A DNA stretch of 64,000 bases from DAHUXT01 sp036273675 (GTDB taxonomy: Bacteria > Chloroflexota > Ktedonobacteria > Ktedonobacterales > JADMIN01): the NCBI GenBank assembly GCA_036273675.1, contig DASUHD010000035.1, positions 62,001-126,000 on the forward strand, in the 5' to 3' direction. The notes under the pieces are model-generated. The model was not told the origin of the DNA and ran no database searches. It saw nothing but the letters and a program-made list of their open reading frames with translations. Position 1 is the first letter of the stretch; every line of letters starts with the position of its first letter. Shown piece after piece: positions 1-7,637 of the stretch. The translations under genes were made by a program, and so were the position numbers.

Positions 1-1119
1 AGTGATCTCGGCGTCCACCTGCTCCTCGAAACGGACGATGCCCCGTGGCATGCCGCGCTTGCCGCTATATGTCGCCCAGCCCTCCTGTTGCGCGCGCGTG
101 TTGTCTGGCGCTGGCCCAGGCACCGGCACGACAACGCGGTCAAACGCCTGCTGCGCGACGGTGATGCCACGCAGCGTAGCCGATTCGCCCGCCGCGTCGG
201 GATCGAGGGCGAGCGTGACCCGGCGCGTCAGCTTCTTGATCTGGCGGATGTGCTTCTCGGTGATGGCGCTGCCGATGCAGGCGACGACGTTGCGCGTGCC
301 GTACTGGTGCGTCACCACGGCATCCATATAGCCCTCGACGATCACGATGCGATTGCCACGGCGAATGGCGTCGCGGGCAAGATCGAGGCCGTAAAGGGTC
401 GCGCTTTTGTCGAAGAGCAGCGTCTGAGGAGTGTTGAGGTACTTGGGGTTACTGCCATCCAATGCGCGCGCGCCAAAGGCGATGGTCTGGCCGCGCGCGT
501 CGCGGATGGGGAATATCACCCGATTGCGGAAATAGCCGTAGATGCCGCCGCCCCGCGTCGCCTCCCGTTCCCGCGCCAGCCCTACTTCGACCAGCTCTTT
601 CTCGCTATAGCCGACGCCCAGCAGATACTGCGTCAGCGCGTCGCCATCGGGCGCATAGCCCAGCCGCCACTGCGCGATGGAATCGTTGCTGACGCCGCGC
701 GAGTCGAGGTACGAGCGGCAATATTGGGCGCTGGTGGATTGCAGCAGCTGGTGGTGGAACCAGATGGCGGCGGCCTCGTTGAGCGCGCGCATGCGTTTGC
801 GGGCGGAGGTCTCGGCGGCTTCTTCAGCGCTTTCTGGGTGGCCGCCGCGCTCCAGTGGGACTCCTGCGCGTTCGGCCAACAGCTCCAGCGCCTCACGGAA
901 ATCGAGCGATTGCTGCTTCTGGACGAAGGTGATGATGTCGCCGCGCTCGCCGCAGCCGAAGCAGTGCCAGTCCTGCTTATCGGGGAAGACGTAGAATGAC
1001 GGGGTGCGCTCGCCGTGGAAGGGGCAGAGACCCTTGAAGGCCTTGCCAGACTTCTTCAGCGAAACAACCGCCCCAATTTCTTCGACGATGTCGAGCTTTT
1101 GCTTGATGCGCTCGATAAT
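1..1119 (-). CDS. dnaG: DNA primase DnaG (3' end cut by window edge)
   Basis: DnaG makes RNA primers for lagging-strand synthesis at the replication fork. The minus-strand frame is open from about position 1140 to base 1. The N-terminal CHC2 zinc finger is complete: CPFH (C32, H35) and CFGC (C53, C56), counting from the ATT noted below. The catalytic core follows, then a Toprim domain with EGYMDAV near 310-340 and a later LDPDAAGE acidic motif. The C-terminal helicase-interaction domain lies outside the window. No ATG, GTG or TTG exists between the upstream in-frame TGA (about 1165) and the zinc finger. I placed the start at ATT 1119-1117, eight bases after a GGAAG; ACG at 1125 would match the family's usual N-terminus equally well. 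Function is certain, the start is not. Confidence 0.93.
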   Translation of the reverse strand, partial: MIERIKQKLDIVEEIGAVVSLKKSGKAFKGLCPFHGERTPSFYVFPDKQDWHCFGCGERGDIITFVQKQQSLDFREALELLAERAGVPLERGGHPESAEEAAETSARKRMRALNEAAAIWFHHQLLQSTSAQYCRSYLDSRGVSNDSIAQWRLGYAPDGDALTQYLLGVGYSEKELVEVGLAREREATRGGGIYGYFRNRVIFPIRDARGQTIAFGARALDGSNPKYLNTPQTLLFDKSATLYGLDLARDAIRRGNRIVIVEGYMDAVVTHQYGTRNVVACIGSAITEKHIRQIKKLTRRVTLALDPDAAGESATLRGITVAQQAFDRVVVPVPGPAPDNTRAQQEGWATYSGKRGMPRGIVRFEEQVDAEIT

Positions 1120-1146
1120 GCTCGTAGCTTCCGTTGCCGTGATCCT

Positions 1147-1168
1147 CTGAGGGAGAACCGCCCCTCAG
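1147..1168. other. Small inverted repeat just upstream of dnaG
   Basis: CTGAGGG and CCCTCAG form a 7-bp perfect stem with an 8-base loop. It covers the in-frame stop and the region where the dnaG ribosome binding site would be expected. There is no T-run, so it is not an obvious terminator. It might affect initiation of dnaG, which lacks a standard start codon, or it may be chance. Confidence 0.35.
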
Positions 1169-1211
1169 GCCGTGCCAGGTGTGTCAGCGAACGAGACTGA
1201 CACGGAAACAG

Positions 1212-1913
1212 TCAGGTGTCGCTAGATGTGCTCGATTTGCTGGAATCGTCACGTTCGCTGGCGTCGGTCAGGTGGCGCGCCACGGCGACAATCACTCCAA
1301 TGGCCGCCAGCCCGGCGAGCAGTCCGCCGCCGATCAGCGCCGCGCGTCGTAGCCACACGCGCTGCTCTGGTTCGAGCGCCATGCTGCCTTTGGGCATGAC
1401 GACCACCCGCCCGCGTGGCGTGGTGAGATGACGCACACCAGCGCTGGCGGGCGCGAGTGTCTTGCCGCGAAGAGCGTTAATGGTGCGGTCGCGCAACGCT
1501 CCGGCGAATTGTTCCGCCGAGCCATTCCACGCGGTGCGGCGCTCGCTGTGTAGCCCCGCCAGCACCGGCGACTTGATTTCCCAGTCCGAGGCTACCAACG
1601 TCTGCTCATCCTGTTGGACGAGATCGAGCAGCCCATGCCCGCTGAACGGCCCATCAGGCCCGTGGCCTTCCAGGTCGGCGCGCAGATGGGTAGGCGATTG
1701 CACGGCGCTGAGCGTGAGCATGAGGGTGTAGACATCCGCGCCGGGGCCGCGCCGCAGCCGGATCTCGTAGATGATTGGCTGCTCGCCCATAGCGGGACCA
1801 AGCTGCGTCAGACGCTCACAGCCCGGAATGATCTGGCCGAGCATATCCGGGTTTGTCAGGGTGGAAAAAACGTCTTCGATGGGCGCAGGAAAGATATACG
1901 TACCTTCAATACG
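1212..1913 (-). CDS. SRPBCC (CoxG-like) protein with C-terminal membrane anchor
   Basis: The N-terminal 150 residues resemble the CoxG/SRPBCC fold: a MRIEGTYIFPAP opening, then NPDMLGQIIPGCERL, the typical lipid- or ligand-binding START-like beginning of carbon-monoxide dehydrogenase subunit G proteins. A hydrophobic helix near residues 190-212 (AALIGGGLLAGLAAIGVIVAV) is followed by a short charged Ser/Asp-rich tail, so the protein is probably tail-anchored with the binding domain in the cytoplasm. I chose the ATG at 1913 because GAGGAG sits six bases upstream; an in-frame ATG 60 bases earlier has no such site. No CO dehydrogenase genes are nearby, so a role in molybdenum enzyme maturation is not supported here. 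It lies upstream of dnaG on the same strand with a gap of about 90 bases. Confidence 0.7.
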   Translation of the reverse strand, partial: RIEGTYIFPAPIEDVFSTLTNPDMLGQIIPGCERLTQLGPAMGEQPIIYEIRLRRGPGADVYTLMLTLSAVQSPTHLRADLEGHGPDGPFSGHGLLDLVQQDEQTLVASDWEIKSPVLAGLHSERRTAWNGSAEQFAGALRDRTINALRGKTLAPASAGVRHLTTPRGRVVVMPKGSMALEPEQRVWLRRAALIGGGLLAGLAAIGVIVAVARHLTDASERDDSSKSSTSSDT

Positions 1914-2092
1914 CATCCATAGCTCCTCACCGCCTGCGGAGACTGCCGTCTGGTAGTCTCCAGTATACGCCACGCGCTCGCTGAATCGCCAGGTGAGCGC
2001 GCACTACAATGACGACAACTTATATCAAAAGGCATCACCCGGTGGCGTCTCGTGGCGCCCGATAAAAGCAACGCCCTGGTATTTCACAACGG

Positions 2093-2263
2093 ATGAGGGC
2101 AAGGCGGCGCAACACCAGAATACTCGGCGCCTATCTCGCAGAGCCGACCTTCGAGATCAACACCGGCTGGATCGTGGAGTGTGCCGATCCCTGGAACGTC
2201 ATTGGCTTGACCGACTATGTCAAAGACCCGGCGAAGGCGCGACCCCTTGCGCCAGTAGGCTGA
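2093..2263 (+). CDS. Possible 56-residue ORF or gene fragment
   Basis: A short reading frame lies in the otherwise empty gap between the CoxG-like gene and the NUDIX gene. After a basic start (MRARRRNTR) it reads like ordinary globular protein: ILGAYLAEPTF, then TGWIVECADPWNVIG and LTDYVKDPAKAR, with third positions rich in G/C as in neighbouring genes. There is no convincing ribosome binding site before the ATG. I do not recognise the family. It could be a small gene, or the remnant of a longer gene that lost its 5' end. Confidence 0.3.
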   Translation: MRARRRNTRILGAYLAEPTFEINTGWIVECADPWNVIGLTDYVKDPAKARPLAPVG

Positions 2264-2284
2264 TCGCTCCGACGCGAATCGCGG

Positions 2285-2290
2285 TAGAAT
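2285..2290 (+). promoter_or_regulatory. Weak candidate -10 element for the NUDIX gene
   Basis: TAGAAT lies 44 bases before the NUDIX ATG. No good -35 hexamer is found 16-18 bases upstream. It is listed only because it is the best -10 match in this intergenic stretch. Confidence 0.25.
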
Positions 2291-2333
2291 CAGGGAAGAT
2301 ATTTGTGCTGGCAGAGAAGGGATTGCGGCAGCT

Positions 2334-3086
2334 ATGACGACTCCAGTGACCCCACGCCCGGCGGCGACGTGCGTGCTAATGCGGCCACACGCGGGCGGGG
2401 TTGAGGTATTTATGGTGCGGCGCCACATCAAGAGCGAATTCGCGCCCGATGTTTACGTCTTCCCCGGCGGCTCCGTCACCGACGACGATCAGCAGGCGGA
2501 GCGAGCGTCCGATCTCTGCGTTGTCGCTGCGGGCGACGACACATTGGGCAGCGGGTTCCGTGTGGCGGCGCTACGCGAATGCTTCGAGGAGGCGGGTGTT
2601 CTGTTGGCGCGGCGCGGGACCGAGCTGCTGGCGATTGGCCAGGGTGATGTGGCCCGTATCGCGGGTTATCGCACGGCCTTGCAGCAGCGCCAGATGACGA
2701 TGAGCGCGCTGGCCGAGCGGGAGGGGCTGACCTTCGCCACCGATGCGCTGACGCCCTGGGCGCACTGGATTACGCCCGAGGCCATGCCCAAGCGCTTCGA
2801 CACCCACTTCTTCCTGGCGGAGATGCCAGCATCCCAGGAGGCGGCGTACGACCACCTGGAGACGACCGATGGCGTCTGGATCACGCCGGAGGAGGCTAGC
2901 GCGGGCTTCGAGCGTGGCGACTTCCCGCTTGTCTTCGCCCAGATTCACCAGCTCCGCGAGCTACACGGCCTGCGCAGCTTCGCCGATGCCCGCGCCCGTT
3001 TCGCCGGGCATGCGCTGCGCACGATCATGCCGCGCGTCGTCGAGCGCGACGGCAAAATGGTCATCCTCCTGCCCGACGAAGACTGA
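2334..3086 (+). CDS. NUDIX hydrolase, NUDT19-like
   Basis: Predicted hydrolase of a nucleoside diphosphate linked to another moiety. The NUDIX box is split as in the NUDT19-type subgroup: FPGGSV near residues 42-47, then about 35 inserted residues, then AALRECFEEAGVLL (REx2EExG) near residues 80-95, which supplies the metal-binding glutamates. The 250-residue length fits that subgroup. The N-terminus begins with the expected beta strand (ATCVLMRP) and a VFMVRRH segment. It is followed 30 bases later by a metallo-beta-lactamase-fold gene on the same strand, so the two are probably co-transcribed. The substrate cannot be read from sequence; acyl-CoA is a common guess for this group. Confidence 0.85.
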   Translation: MTTPVTPRPAATCVLMRPHAGGVEVFMVRRHIKSEFAPDVYVFPGGSVTDDDQQAERASDLCVVAAGDDTLGSGFRVAALRECFEEAGVLLARRGTELLAIGQGDVARIAGYRTALQQRQMTMSALAEREGLTFATDALTPWAHWITPEAMPKRFDTHFFLAEMPASQEAAYDHLETTDGVWITPEEASAGFERGDFPLVFAQIHQLRELHGLRSFADARARFAGHALRTIMPRVVERDGKMVILLPDED

Positions 3087-3116
3087 CGATGAAGAGAGTT
3101 GAAGGAGCAGTTCGCC

Positions 3117-3944
3117 ATGTCCGCCTCCGTTGCGCTGCCCGTGGGTGTCTATTGCATTCTTGCGCCCAACCCGTCGCTGCTGACCGGGCCTGGCACGAAC
3201 ACCTATCTGGTCGCGGATGAGGCGACTGGCGAGGTCGTGATAATTGATCCCGGCCCCGATATGCCCGAGCATCTCCGCCGCGTCGCCGATGCGGTCGCCG
3301 TGCTTGGCAGAGCAACGGCGATTCTGGTGACGCATGGCCACCCCGACCACGCGGATGGCGCCTCCTCTCTGCGTGAACTGCTCGGCGTGCCGATCTACGC
3401 CTGGAGTCGCGAGGGCGTTGCCTCGACCGATCGCCCGCTAGCCGATGGCGCGGTGATACCGGTCGGGAACCGCAATCTGCGCGCGCTCCATACGCCGGGC
3501 CACCGCTTCGACCATCTCTGCTTCCTGCTCGAAGACGCCGATGCGCTCTTCGCAGGCGACCTGATCGCGGGCGTAGGAACCGTCGTCATCGCGCCGCCAG
3601 AGGGCGACCTGCTGGACTATCTGGCATCGTTGCGGCGGCTGCAATCGCTTCATTTGCTGCTCATCTTGCCCGCGCACGGGCCATTCGTGGATGATCCGCA
3701 GGCTGTTCTCGGCTACTATATCGCCCACCGCGAGGAGCGCGAGCGGCAGGTACTGGCTGGGCTCGCGGCGGGTCCGCGAACGGTTGGTGAGCTGGTAAGC
3801 GGCATCTATGCCGATGTCAGCGCCGATCTGCACCCAATCGCCGCCTACTCGGTGCTGGCGCACCTCTACAAACTGGAGCGCGAAGGGCGTGTCCACCGTC
3901 TGCCTGCCGCCGATGGCCGGGAACGCTGGTCGCTCGCCACTTGA
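3117..3944 (+). CDS. Metallo-beta-lactamase-fold hydrolase, LACTB2-like
   Basis: A 275-residue MBL-fold enzyme. The metal-binding signature THGHPDHADG (HxHxDH) is intact; later ligands are HTPGH near residue 130, the AGDLI aspartate and the LPAHGP histidine. The opening (ILAPNPSLLTGPGTNTYLV) and the C-terminal winged-helix-like tail (VLAHLYKLEREGRV) match the LACTB2 group of hydrolases, some of which are ribonucleases. I chose the ATG at 3117 because GAAGGAG lies nine bases upstream; a TTG at 3099 is in frame but has no site. The gene follows the NUDIX gene closely. Its last codons overlap a sigma-70 promoter that drives the next gene. Confidence 0.85.
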   Translation: MSASVALPVGVYCILAPNPSLLTGPGTNTYLVADEATGEVVIIDPGPDMPEHLRRVADAVAVLGRATAILVTHGHPDHADGASSLRELLGVPIYAWSREGVASTDRPLADGAVIPVGNRNLRALHTPGHRFDHLCFLLEDADALFAGDLIAGVGTVVIAPPEGDLLDYLASLRRLQSLHLLLILPAHGPFVDDPQAVLGYYIAHREERERQVLAGLAAGPRTVGELVSGIYADVSADLHPIAAYSVLAHLYKLEREGRVHRLPAADGRERWSLAT

Positions 3945-3969
3945 CAACCAGTGGCCCGCGGCATACAAT
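3941..3969 (+). promoter_or_regulatory. Sigma-70 promoter overlapping the end of the MBL gene
   Basis: TTGACA (3941-3946), a 17-base spacer and TACAAT (3964-3969) form an almost ideal vegetative promoter. The -35 hexamer contains the stop codon of the upstream gene. Transcription would start near 3976, giving a leader of about 140 bases before the acidic-protein ATG at 4115. Confidence 0.85.
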
Positions 3970-4114
3970 CGCCGGAAGACGCCCTTACTGGCGTCCATCT
4001 GTGTTGTCTGTACGAGAGCATCTACCCATCGTTGAGATAGCACTTGAATGGCAGATGGTTGCGCGCCGCCGAAAAGAAGATTCAGCGCCGACCACGCCCG
4101 GGAGAAAGACACGC

Positions 4115-4684
4115 ATGATTCGCAGAGATAATTCCCAGGATGCCGAGCGGCCTCGCAACTATTCCTCGTTCTGGATCGAGGTGGCGCAGGGCAAAGATAG
4201 CGGGTCGAGCGCGGGGGCCGCGCTGAGCGATGACATCCTCGACCTCGATGTGCCTGAGGATACGGGCGACGATCTGGCCGCGCTGGCTGATCTGACAGAA
4301 CTGGCCACGCCGACCGCTCCGCCCGCGCCCGCGAAGCCCGCCAAGAATAAGCCTGTCGACAAGAAGCCCGAGGCGCCACGTTCGCTCAGCTCGCTGGCGG
4401 ACCTCGCCAATATCGACATGCTGATGAAAAACTCGGCCGATTTGGGTGATGAGACGGAGGTCGATCTTGCCTCGGATGAGGCCCAGGACCTGGATGTGCC
4501 ACTGACGAGCGACTACGACTTCGAGAATACGGGCGAGGATGAGGAGATCGAAGCGGAGTCACTCGACGAGATCGACGAGGCAGATTACGACGACGAAGAA
4601 GAGGAAGACGACGACTGGGGCGGTCGCAAGACCAAGCAGTCGAAGCCCCAGAAGCAGCGCCGCCCAGAGCGCAGGCAGTACTAG
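4115..4684 (+). CDS. Acidic low-complexity protein of unknown function
   Basis: A 189-residue protein with a basic start (MIRRDN) and a short conserved-looking segment (NYSSFWIEVAQGKD), then a largely disordered acidic body. There is a Pro/Ala/Lys linker near residue 70-90, a run of Asp and Glu (DYDDEEEEDDDW) near residue 165, and a basic Lys/Gln/Arg tail. No enzymatic motif is visible. The start at 4115 has GGGAGAAAG six bases upstream; in-frame sequence before it is the promoter leader. The gene is a single-gene unit: an excellent promoter at 3941-3969 and a strong terminator at 4723-4760 bracket it. The acidic tail could bind nucleic-acid-binding proteins or cations, but this is inference. 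Confidence 0.6.
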   Translation: MIRRDNSQDAERPRNYSSFWIEVAQGKDSGSSAGAALSDDILDLDVPEDTGDDLAALADLTELATPTAPPAPAKPAKNKPVDKKPEAPRSLSSLADLANIDMLMKNSADLGDETEVDLASDEAQDLDVPLTSDYDFENTGEDEEIEAESLDEIDEADYDDEEEEDDDWGGRKTKQSKPQKQRRPERRQY

Positions 4685-4722
4685 GCAGTACTAGGCGGTA
4701 GCGGACAAAAAGATGGCTTATA

Positions 4723-4760
4723 CGGAGGGTGGAAATTTGGCCACCCTCCGCGATTTTTTG
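4723..4760 (+). terminator. Rho-independent terminator
   Basis: A perfect 10-bp stem (CGGAGGGTGG with CCACCCTCCG), an 8-base loop and a TTTTTT run follow the acidic-protein gene. Just before it the stop region carries short direct repeats of TAGGCAGTAC (4674-4700). Confidence 0.92.
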
Positions 4761-4825
4761 TGGCGATAAGCTGGCATATATCAGGTGATGGATGCGGCTC
4801 AATCATCGCGTGTTGCTCCACGGGG

Positions 4826-4831
4826 TACAAT
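4826..4831 (+). promoter_or_regulatory. Candidate -10 element
   Basis: TACAAT lies 48 bases before the ATG at 4879 and downstream of the strong terminator, so a promoter is needed here. No good -35 hexamer is visible at the right distance. Confidence 0.35.
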
Positions 4832-4878
4832 GATCCTGAGGCACTAAACTTCAGCAGGCTGGAAATCAGGCGGCAAAG

Positions 4879-5562
4879 ATGCAGACTGAGACGGCGAGGC
4901 AGACGACACATGGGCGTCTGTGCGCCGCGCTGGTAACGGTTCGCGGGCGGATTGCGCTGGTGATTGGGGGCGAGAGCCGCTGGCGGCGCGACCCCGGCTG
5001 CGCCTTCATTCCGCTTGAGCTACCGGGTGGCCCCTGGCCAGAGGGCCATTCGCCCGAAGCGGCGATTGCGGCCATTGGGCAACAGTGGCTTGGCAACCCG
5101 CTCCATCTTTTGGCCGCCGATGTGACCTATGGGCCAAGCGCGCTCCATGCGATTGACCGGCTGCCCCCGCGTGAAGCGCCTGCGCCGCTGCTCTATCTCG
5201 AACGACTCGCCCCCGCCGACCCGGAGCGCAATGAGGGAGTCCACCGTATCGCGGTCGCGGTCTATCACGCCACCATTGGCAGCGCGACTGACACCATTGG
5301 CGCCCCGGAGCCGCGCGGCGAATGCGCGGGCCTGCTGCTCCTCTCATGGCAGGCGTTGCGCCAGATTCTGCGCGGGCTGTCCCTGGACGACCTGCTGGCG
5401 CGTGAGGATGTCAGCGTGCGTCTCCGCCCTGGCATATCGCTTCCACCGGAGGCGCTGGTCTACCTCACCGCTGAATATGGAGAGCGCACCCTGCTCCGCG
5501 TGACGGCAAAATACGGTATGCAGGCACTTGGAAAGGACGCGGATGATGGGACTGGAGTTTGA
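4879..5562 (+). CDS. Uncharacterised protein, possibly a degenerate NUDIX-like fold
   Basis: A 227-residue protein I do not recognise. The first half has the rhythm of a NUDIX domain: strand GRLCAALVTVRGRIALVIGG, then PLELPGGPWPEGHSPEAAIAAIGQQWLG at the position of the NUDIX box. The REx2EExG glutamates are absent, so hydrolase activity would not be expected. The second half has no recognisable motif. Its 3' end overlaps the start of the thioredoxin/NHL gene by about 20 bases, implying translational coupling. The start at 4879 has no strong Shine-Dalgarno sequence. The neighbour is a thiol-disulfide protein, but no functional link can be shown. Confidence 0.6.
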   Translation: MQTETARQTTHGRLCAALVTVRGRIALVIGGESRWRRDPGCAFIPLELPGGPWPEGHSPEAAIAAIGQQWLGNPLHLLAADVTYGPSALHAIDRLPPREAPAPLLYLERLAPADPERNEGVHRIAVAVYHATIGSATDTIGAPEPRGECAGLLLLSWQALRQILRGLSLDDLLAREDVSVRLRPGISLPPEALVYLTAEYGERTLLRVTAKYGMQALGKDADDGTGV

Positions 5563-7093
5563 AGCAGTGCGCGCGCCTGAGCTTCAAGGCACGGCATGGT
5601 TTAATACGCCTCAGCCATTGACGCTGGCGGACGTGCGCGGGAAGCTGGTCTTGCTCGACTTCTGGACCTACTGCTGCATCAACTGCCTGCATGTCCTCGA
5701 AGACCTGACGTATCTCGAAGCCAAATATGCGGGCCGTCCACTGGCCGTGATCGGTGTTCATTCGCCGAAGTTCACCAACGAAGATGACCCGGAAAGCGTG
5801 CGTCAGGCGATTGCCCGCTACGGCATCACGCACCCGGTGATGCTGGATAGCGGACGCCGCACCTGGGACGCCTATGGCGTGCGCGGCTGGCCGACGCTGG
5901 TGCTAGTCGATCCCCGCGGTTACGTGCTGGGGCGCGTCTCGGGCGAGGGCAATCGCGACCGCCTGGATGCCGCTATCGCGCAGGCGCTCGACCTGCTTGG
6001 CCAGGCCGAAGCGCTCGATCCCACTCCGCTACCCGTCAGGCTGGAGGCAGAGTCTGGCGCGTTTTCGCCAGAATCGCCGCTGCTCTATCCGGGCAAGGTG
6101 CTGGCGGATGAGGCAAGCAATAGCCTCTACATCGCCGATACCGGCCACCATCGCATCGTCCGCACCGATCTCAACGGCGGCGCCTATATAACGATTGGCG
6201 ACGGAGAACCAGGCGCAACCGATGGCGACTACGAGACCGCGCGTTTCCGCGCCCCACAGGGAATGGCGCTCGACGCCGCGCGCAACTGCCTGTATGTCGC
6301 CGATACCGGCAATCACCTGCTGCGGCGAATCGACCTCGAGACCCAGTCCGTGACGACCATCGCTGGGACGGGCGAGCAGGGGCTGCGCCGGACCGAGGGT
6401 GGGCCTGCGCTGAGCACGCCGCTCAACTCGCCCTGGGATGTCTGCCTGCTGGAGAACCAGCTCTACATCGCAATGGCCGGATCGCATCAGATCTGGGTCT
6501 ACCATCCCGCGAACGAGACGATTGCGATCTTCGCTGGCTCCGGCGCCGAGCATCGCACGGATGGCAGCGCTATGCAAGCGGCGTTTGCCCAGCCAAGCGG
6601 CATCGCCACCGATGGCGTCAACCTGTATATTGCCGATAGCGAGATTAGCAGCGTGCGCGAGATTGAGTTGGCTGGCCCGGAGCCGAAGGTGCGCACGCTG
6701 GCCGGGGGCGACCTCTTCCAGTTCGGCGACCGCGATGGCCGGGGCGACATGGCGCGCATGCAGCACCCGCTTGGCGTCGCCTGGGTACCCGTCGGCGCTC
6801 CTGCTGGCGGCACGCTCTACGTCGCCGACACCTATAACCACAAGCTGCGTAGACTCGACGCCGCGACCCGCGACCTCAGCGGCTTCAGCGGCAAGTCGTC
6901 CGCTGGCTTCGAGGACGGCACTCCGTTGATGGCGCGCTTCCGCGAGCCGAGCGGCCTGAGCTATGCCCGTGGCAGGCTCTACGTCGCCGACACCAATAAT
7001 TCGGCGATTCGGGTCGTCTCGCTGCCCGACGGCTCTGTCTCAACCCTCGCGCTGCCCGGCCTCTGCGCGCCCGGCATCTGTCTGCCGGGCTAA
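5543..7093 (+). CDS. Thioredoxin-like / NHL-repeat protein (NHLRC2-like)
   Basis: This roughly 516-residue protein joins a thioredoxin-fold domain to an NHL-repeat beta-propeller, the architecture of NHLRC2. The thioredoxin part (residues 20-150) has a WTYCCINCL active site with CxxC, VIGVHSPKF, and the GWPTLVLVDP cis-proline loop. From about residue 185 the propeller blades recur as LYIADTGHHRI, LYVADTGNHLLRR, LYIADSE, LYVADTYNHKLRR and LYVADTNNSAIR. The TTG at 5528 is in frame, but AAAGGA at 5532-5537 points to ATG 5543 (or 5546). There is no signal peptide, so it is probably cytoplasmic. It overlaps the upstream unknown gene. Family role: redox or scaffold protein, substrate unknown. Confidence 0.85.
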   Translation: MMGLEFEAVRAPELQGTAWFNTPQPLTLADVRGKLVLLDFWTYCCINCLHVLEDLTYLEAKYAGRPLAVIGVHSPKFTNEDDPESVRQAIARYGITHPVMLDSGRRTWDAYGVRGWPTLVLVDPRGYVLGRVSGEGNRDRLDAAIAQALDLLGQAEALDPTPLPVRLEAESGAFSPESPLLYPGKVLADEASNSLYIADTGHHRIVRTDLNGGAYITIGDGEPGATDGDYETARFRAPQGMALDAARNCLYVADTGNHLLRRIDLETQSVTTIAGTGEQGLRRTEGGPALSTPLNSPWDVCLLENQLYIAMAGSHQIWVYHPANETIAIFAGSGAEHRTDGSAMQAAFAQPSGIATDGVNLYIADSEISSVREIELAGPEPKVRTLAGGDLFQFGDRDGRGDMARMQHPLGVAWVPVGAPAGGTLYVADTYNHKLRRLDAATRDLSGFSGKSSAGFEDGTPLMARFREPSGLSYARGRLYVADTNNSAIRVVSLPDGSVSTLALPGLCAPGICLPG

Positions 7094-7116
7094 TGGAGGC
7101 ATGCGCTCCATATTTT
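7093..7116 (+). terminator. Weak hairpin terminator candidate
   Basis: A 6-bp stem (ATGGAG with CTCCAT) with a 7-base loop lies directly at the end of the NHL gene and is followed by ATTTTC. The stem is short, so termination may be partial. Confidence 0.4.
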
Positions 7117-7137
7117 CATGGATTTCTCATGTGCTTC

Positions 7138-7146
7138 TGCTATACT
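7138..7146 (+). promoter_or_regulatory. Extended -10 promoter of the apbE cluster
   Basis: TGCTATACT is a TGn-extended -10 with one mismatch to TATAAT. No -35 is evident, as is usual for extended -10 promoters. The start site would be near 7153, about 70 bases before the ATG at 7226. The same nine bases occur before metG on the other strand. Confidence 0.55.
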
Positions 7147-7225
7147 GGCCAGCAAGACTGTAACGCCGCACGGTACTAGCATCTATAGCCCGTGACGTGG
7201 GAATCGGGAGGAAAGTTCATCCACG

Positions 7226-7618
7226 ATGCAGAACCTGCCCAACAATGCCTCCACTTGGCCACAACAGCAGTCGACATCGCCGCAACCGCCAGCCAGCAGC
7301 CCCGAACGGATGCCCCCAGAGAAGGCGCGGCGGCGTGCGAAAACGTTGAAACGCCTGACGCTCGCCGGAACGACGCTGACCTTCTGCGCGCTGGCTGGGC
7401 TGGCCGCCAATCATGTGACTGGCGTTACCTCGGCGAACGCCGCTGGCGCATCGGCGACGGCGACGCCATCACATCAGGATGACCATGGACGATTCTTCCC
7501 GGGCGACGGACGAGGCTCAGACGACGATGGGCAGCAGAACGGCCAGGACGGAGGCTATAACTTCGGCCCCGGTTCCGGAACCTTCCAGCCTCCCGCCTCC
7601 AGCTCCGGTGGCTCCTGA
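7226..7618 (+). CDS. Small membrane-anchored protein of the ApbE cluster
   Basis: A 130-residue protein. The N-terminal 35 residues are Gln/Pro-rich and cytoplasmic, then a basic patch (RRRAKTLKR) and one hydrophobic helix (near residues 43-61). The exported tail is rich in Asp, Gly, Gln and Ser (DDHGRFF, GSDDDGQQNGQDGG). No FMN-binding domain is present, although such proteins usually accompany ApbE. Just after the helix there is AAGASAT, which loosely resembles the ApbE target motif ([S/T]GA[S/T]x[S/T]); this may be chance in Ala-rich sequence. Gene order (this protein, ApbE, ferric-reductase-like protein) suggests a role in extracytoplasmic electron transfer. Its 3' end overlaps in-frame upstream sequence of apbE. 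Confidence 0.6.
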   Translation: MQNLPNNASTWPQQQSTSPQPPASSPERMPPEKARRRAKTLKRLTLAGTTLTFCALAGLAANHVTGVTSANAAGASATATPSHQDDHGRFFPGDGRGSDDDGQQNGQDGGYNFGPGSGTFQPPASSSGGS

Positions 7619-7637
7619 CGAACAGACGCCCGAAGGC

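Noticed and set aside
88..999. A 303-codon plus-strand reading frame over the first kilobase
   Set aside because: It is antisense to dnaG, whose conserved zinc finger and Toprim motifs are clear on the minus strand.
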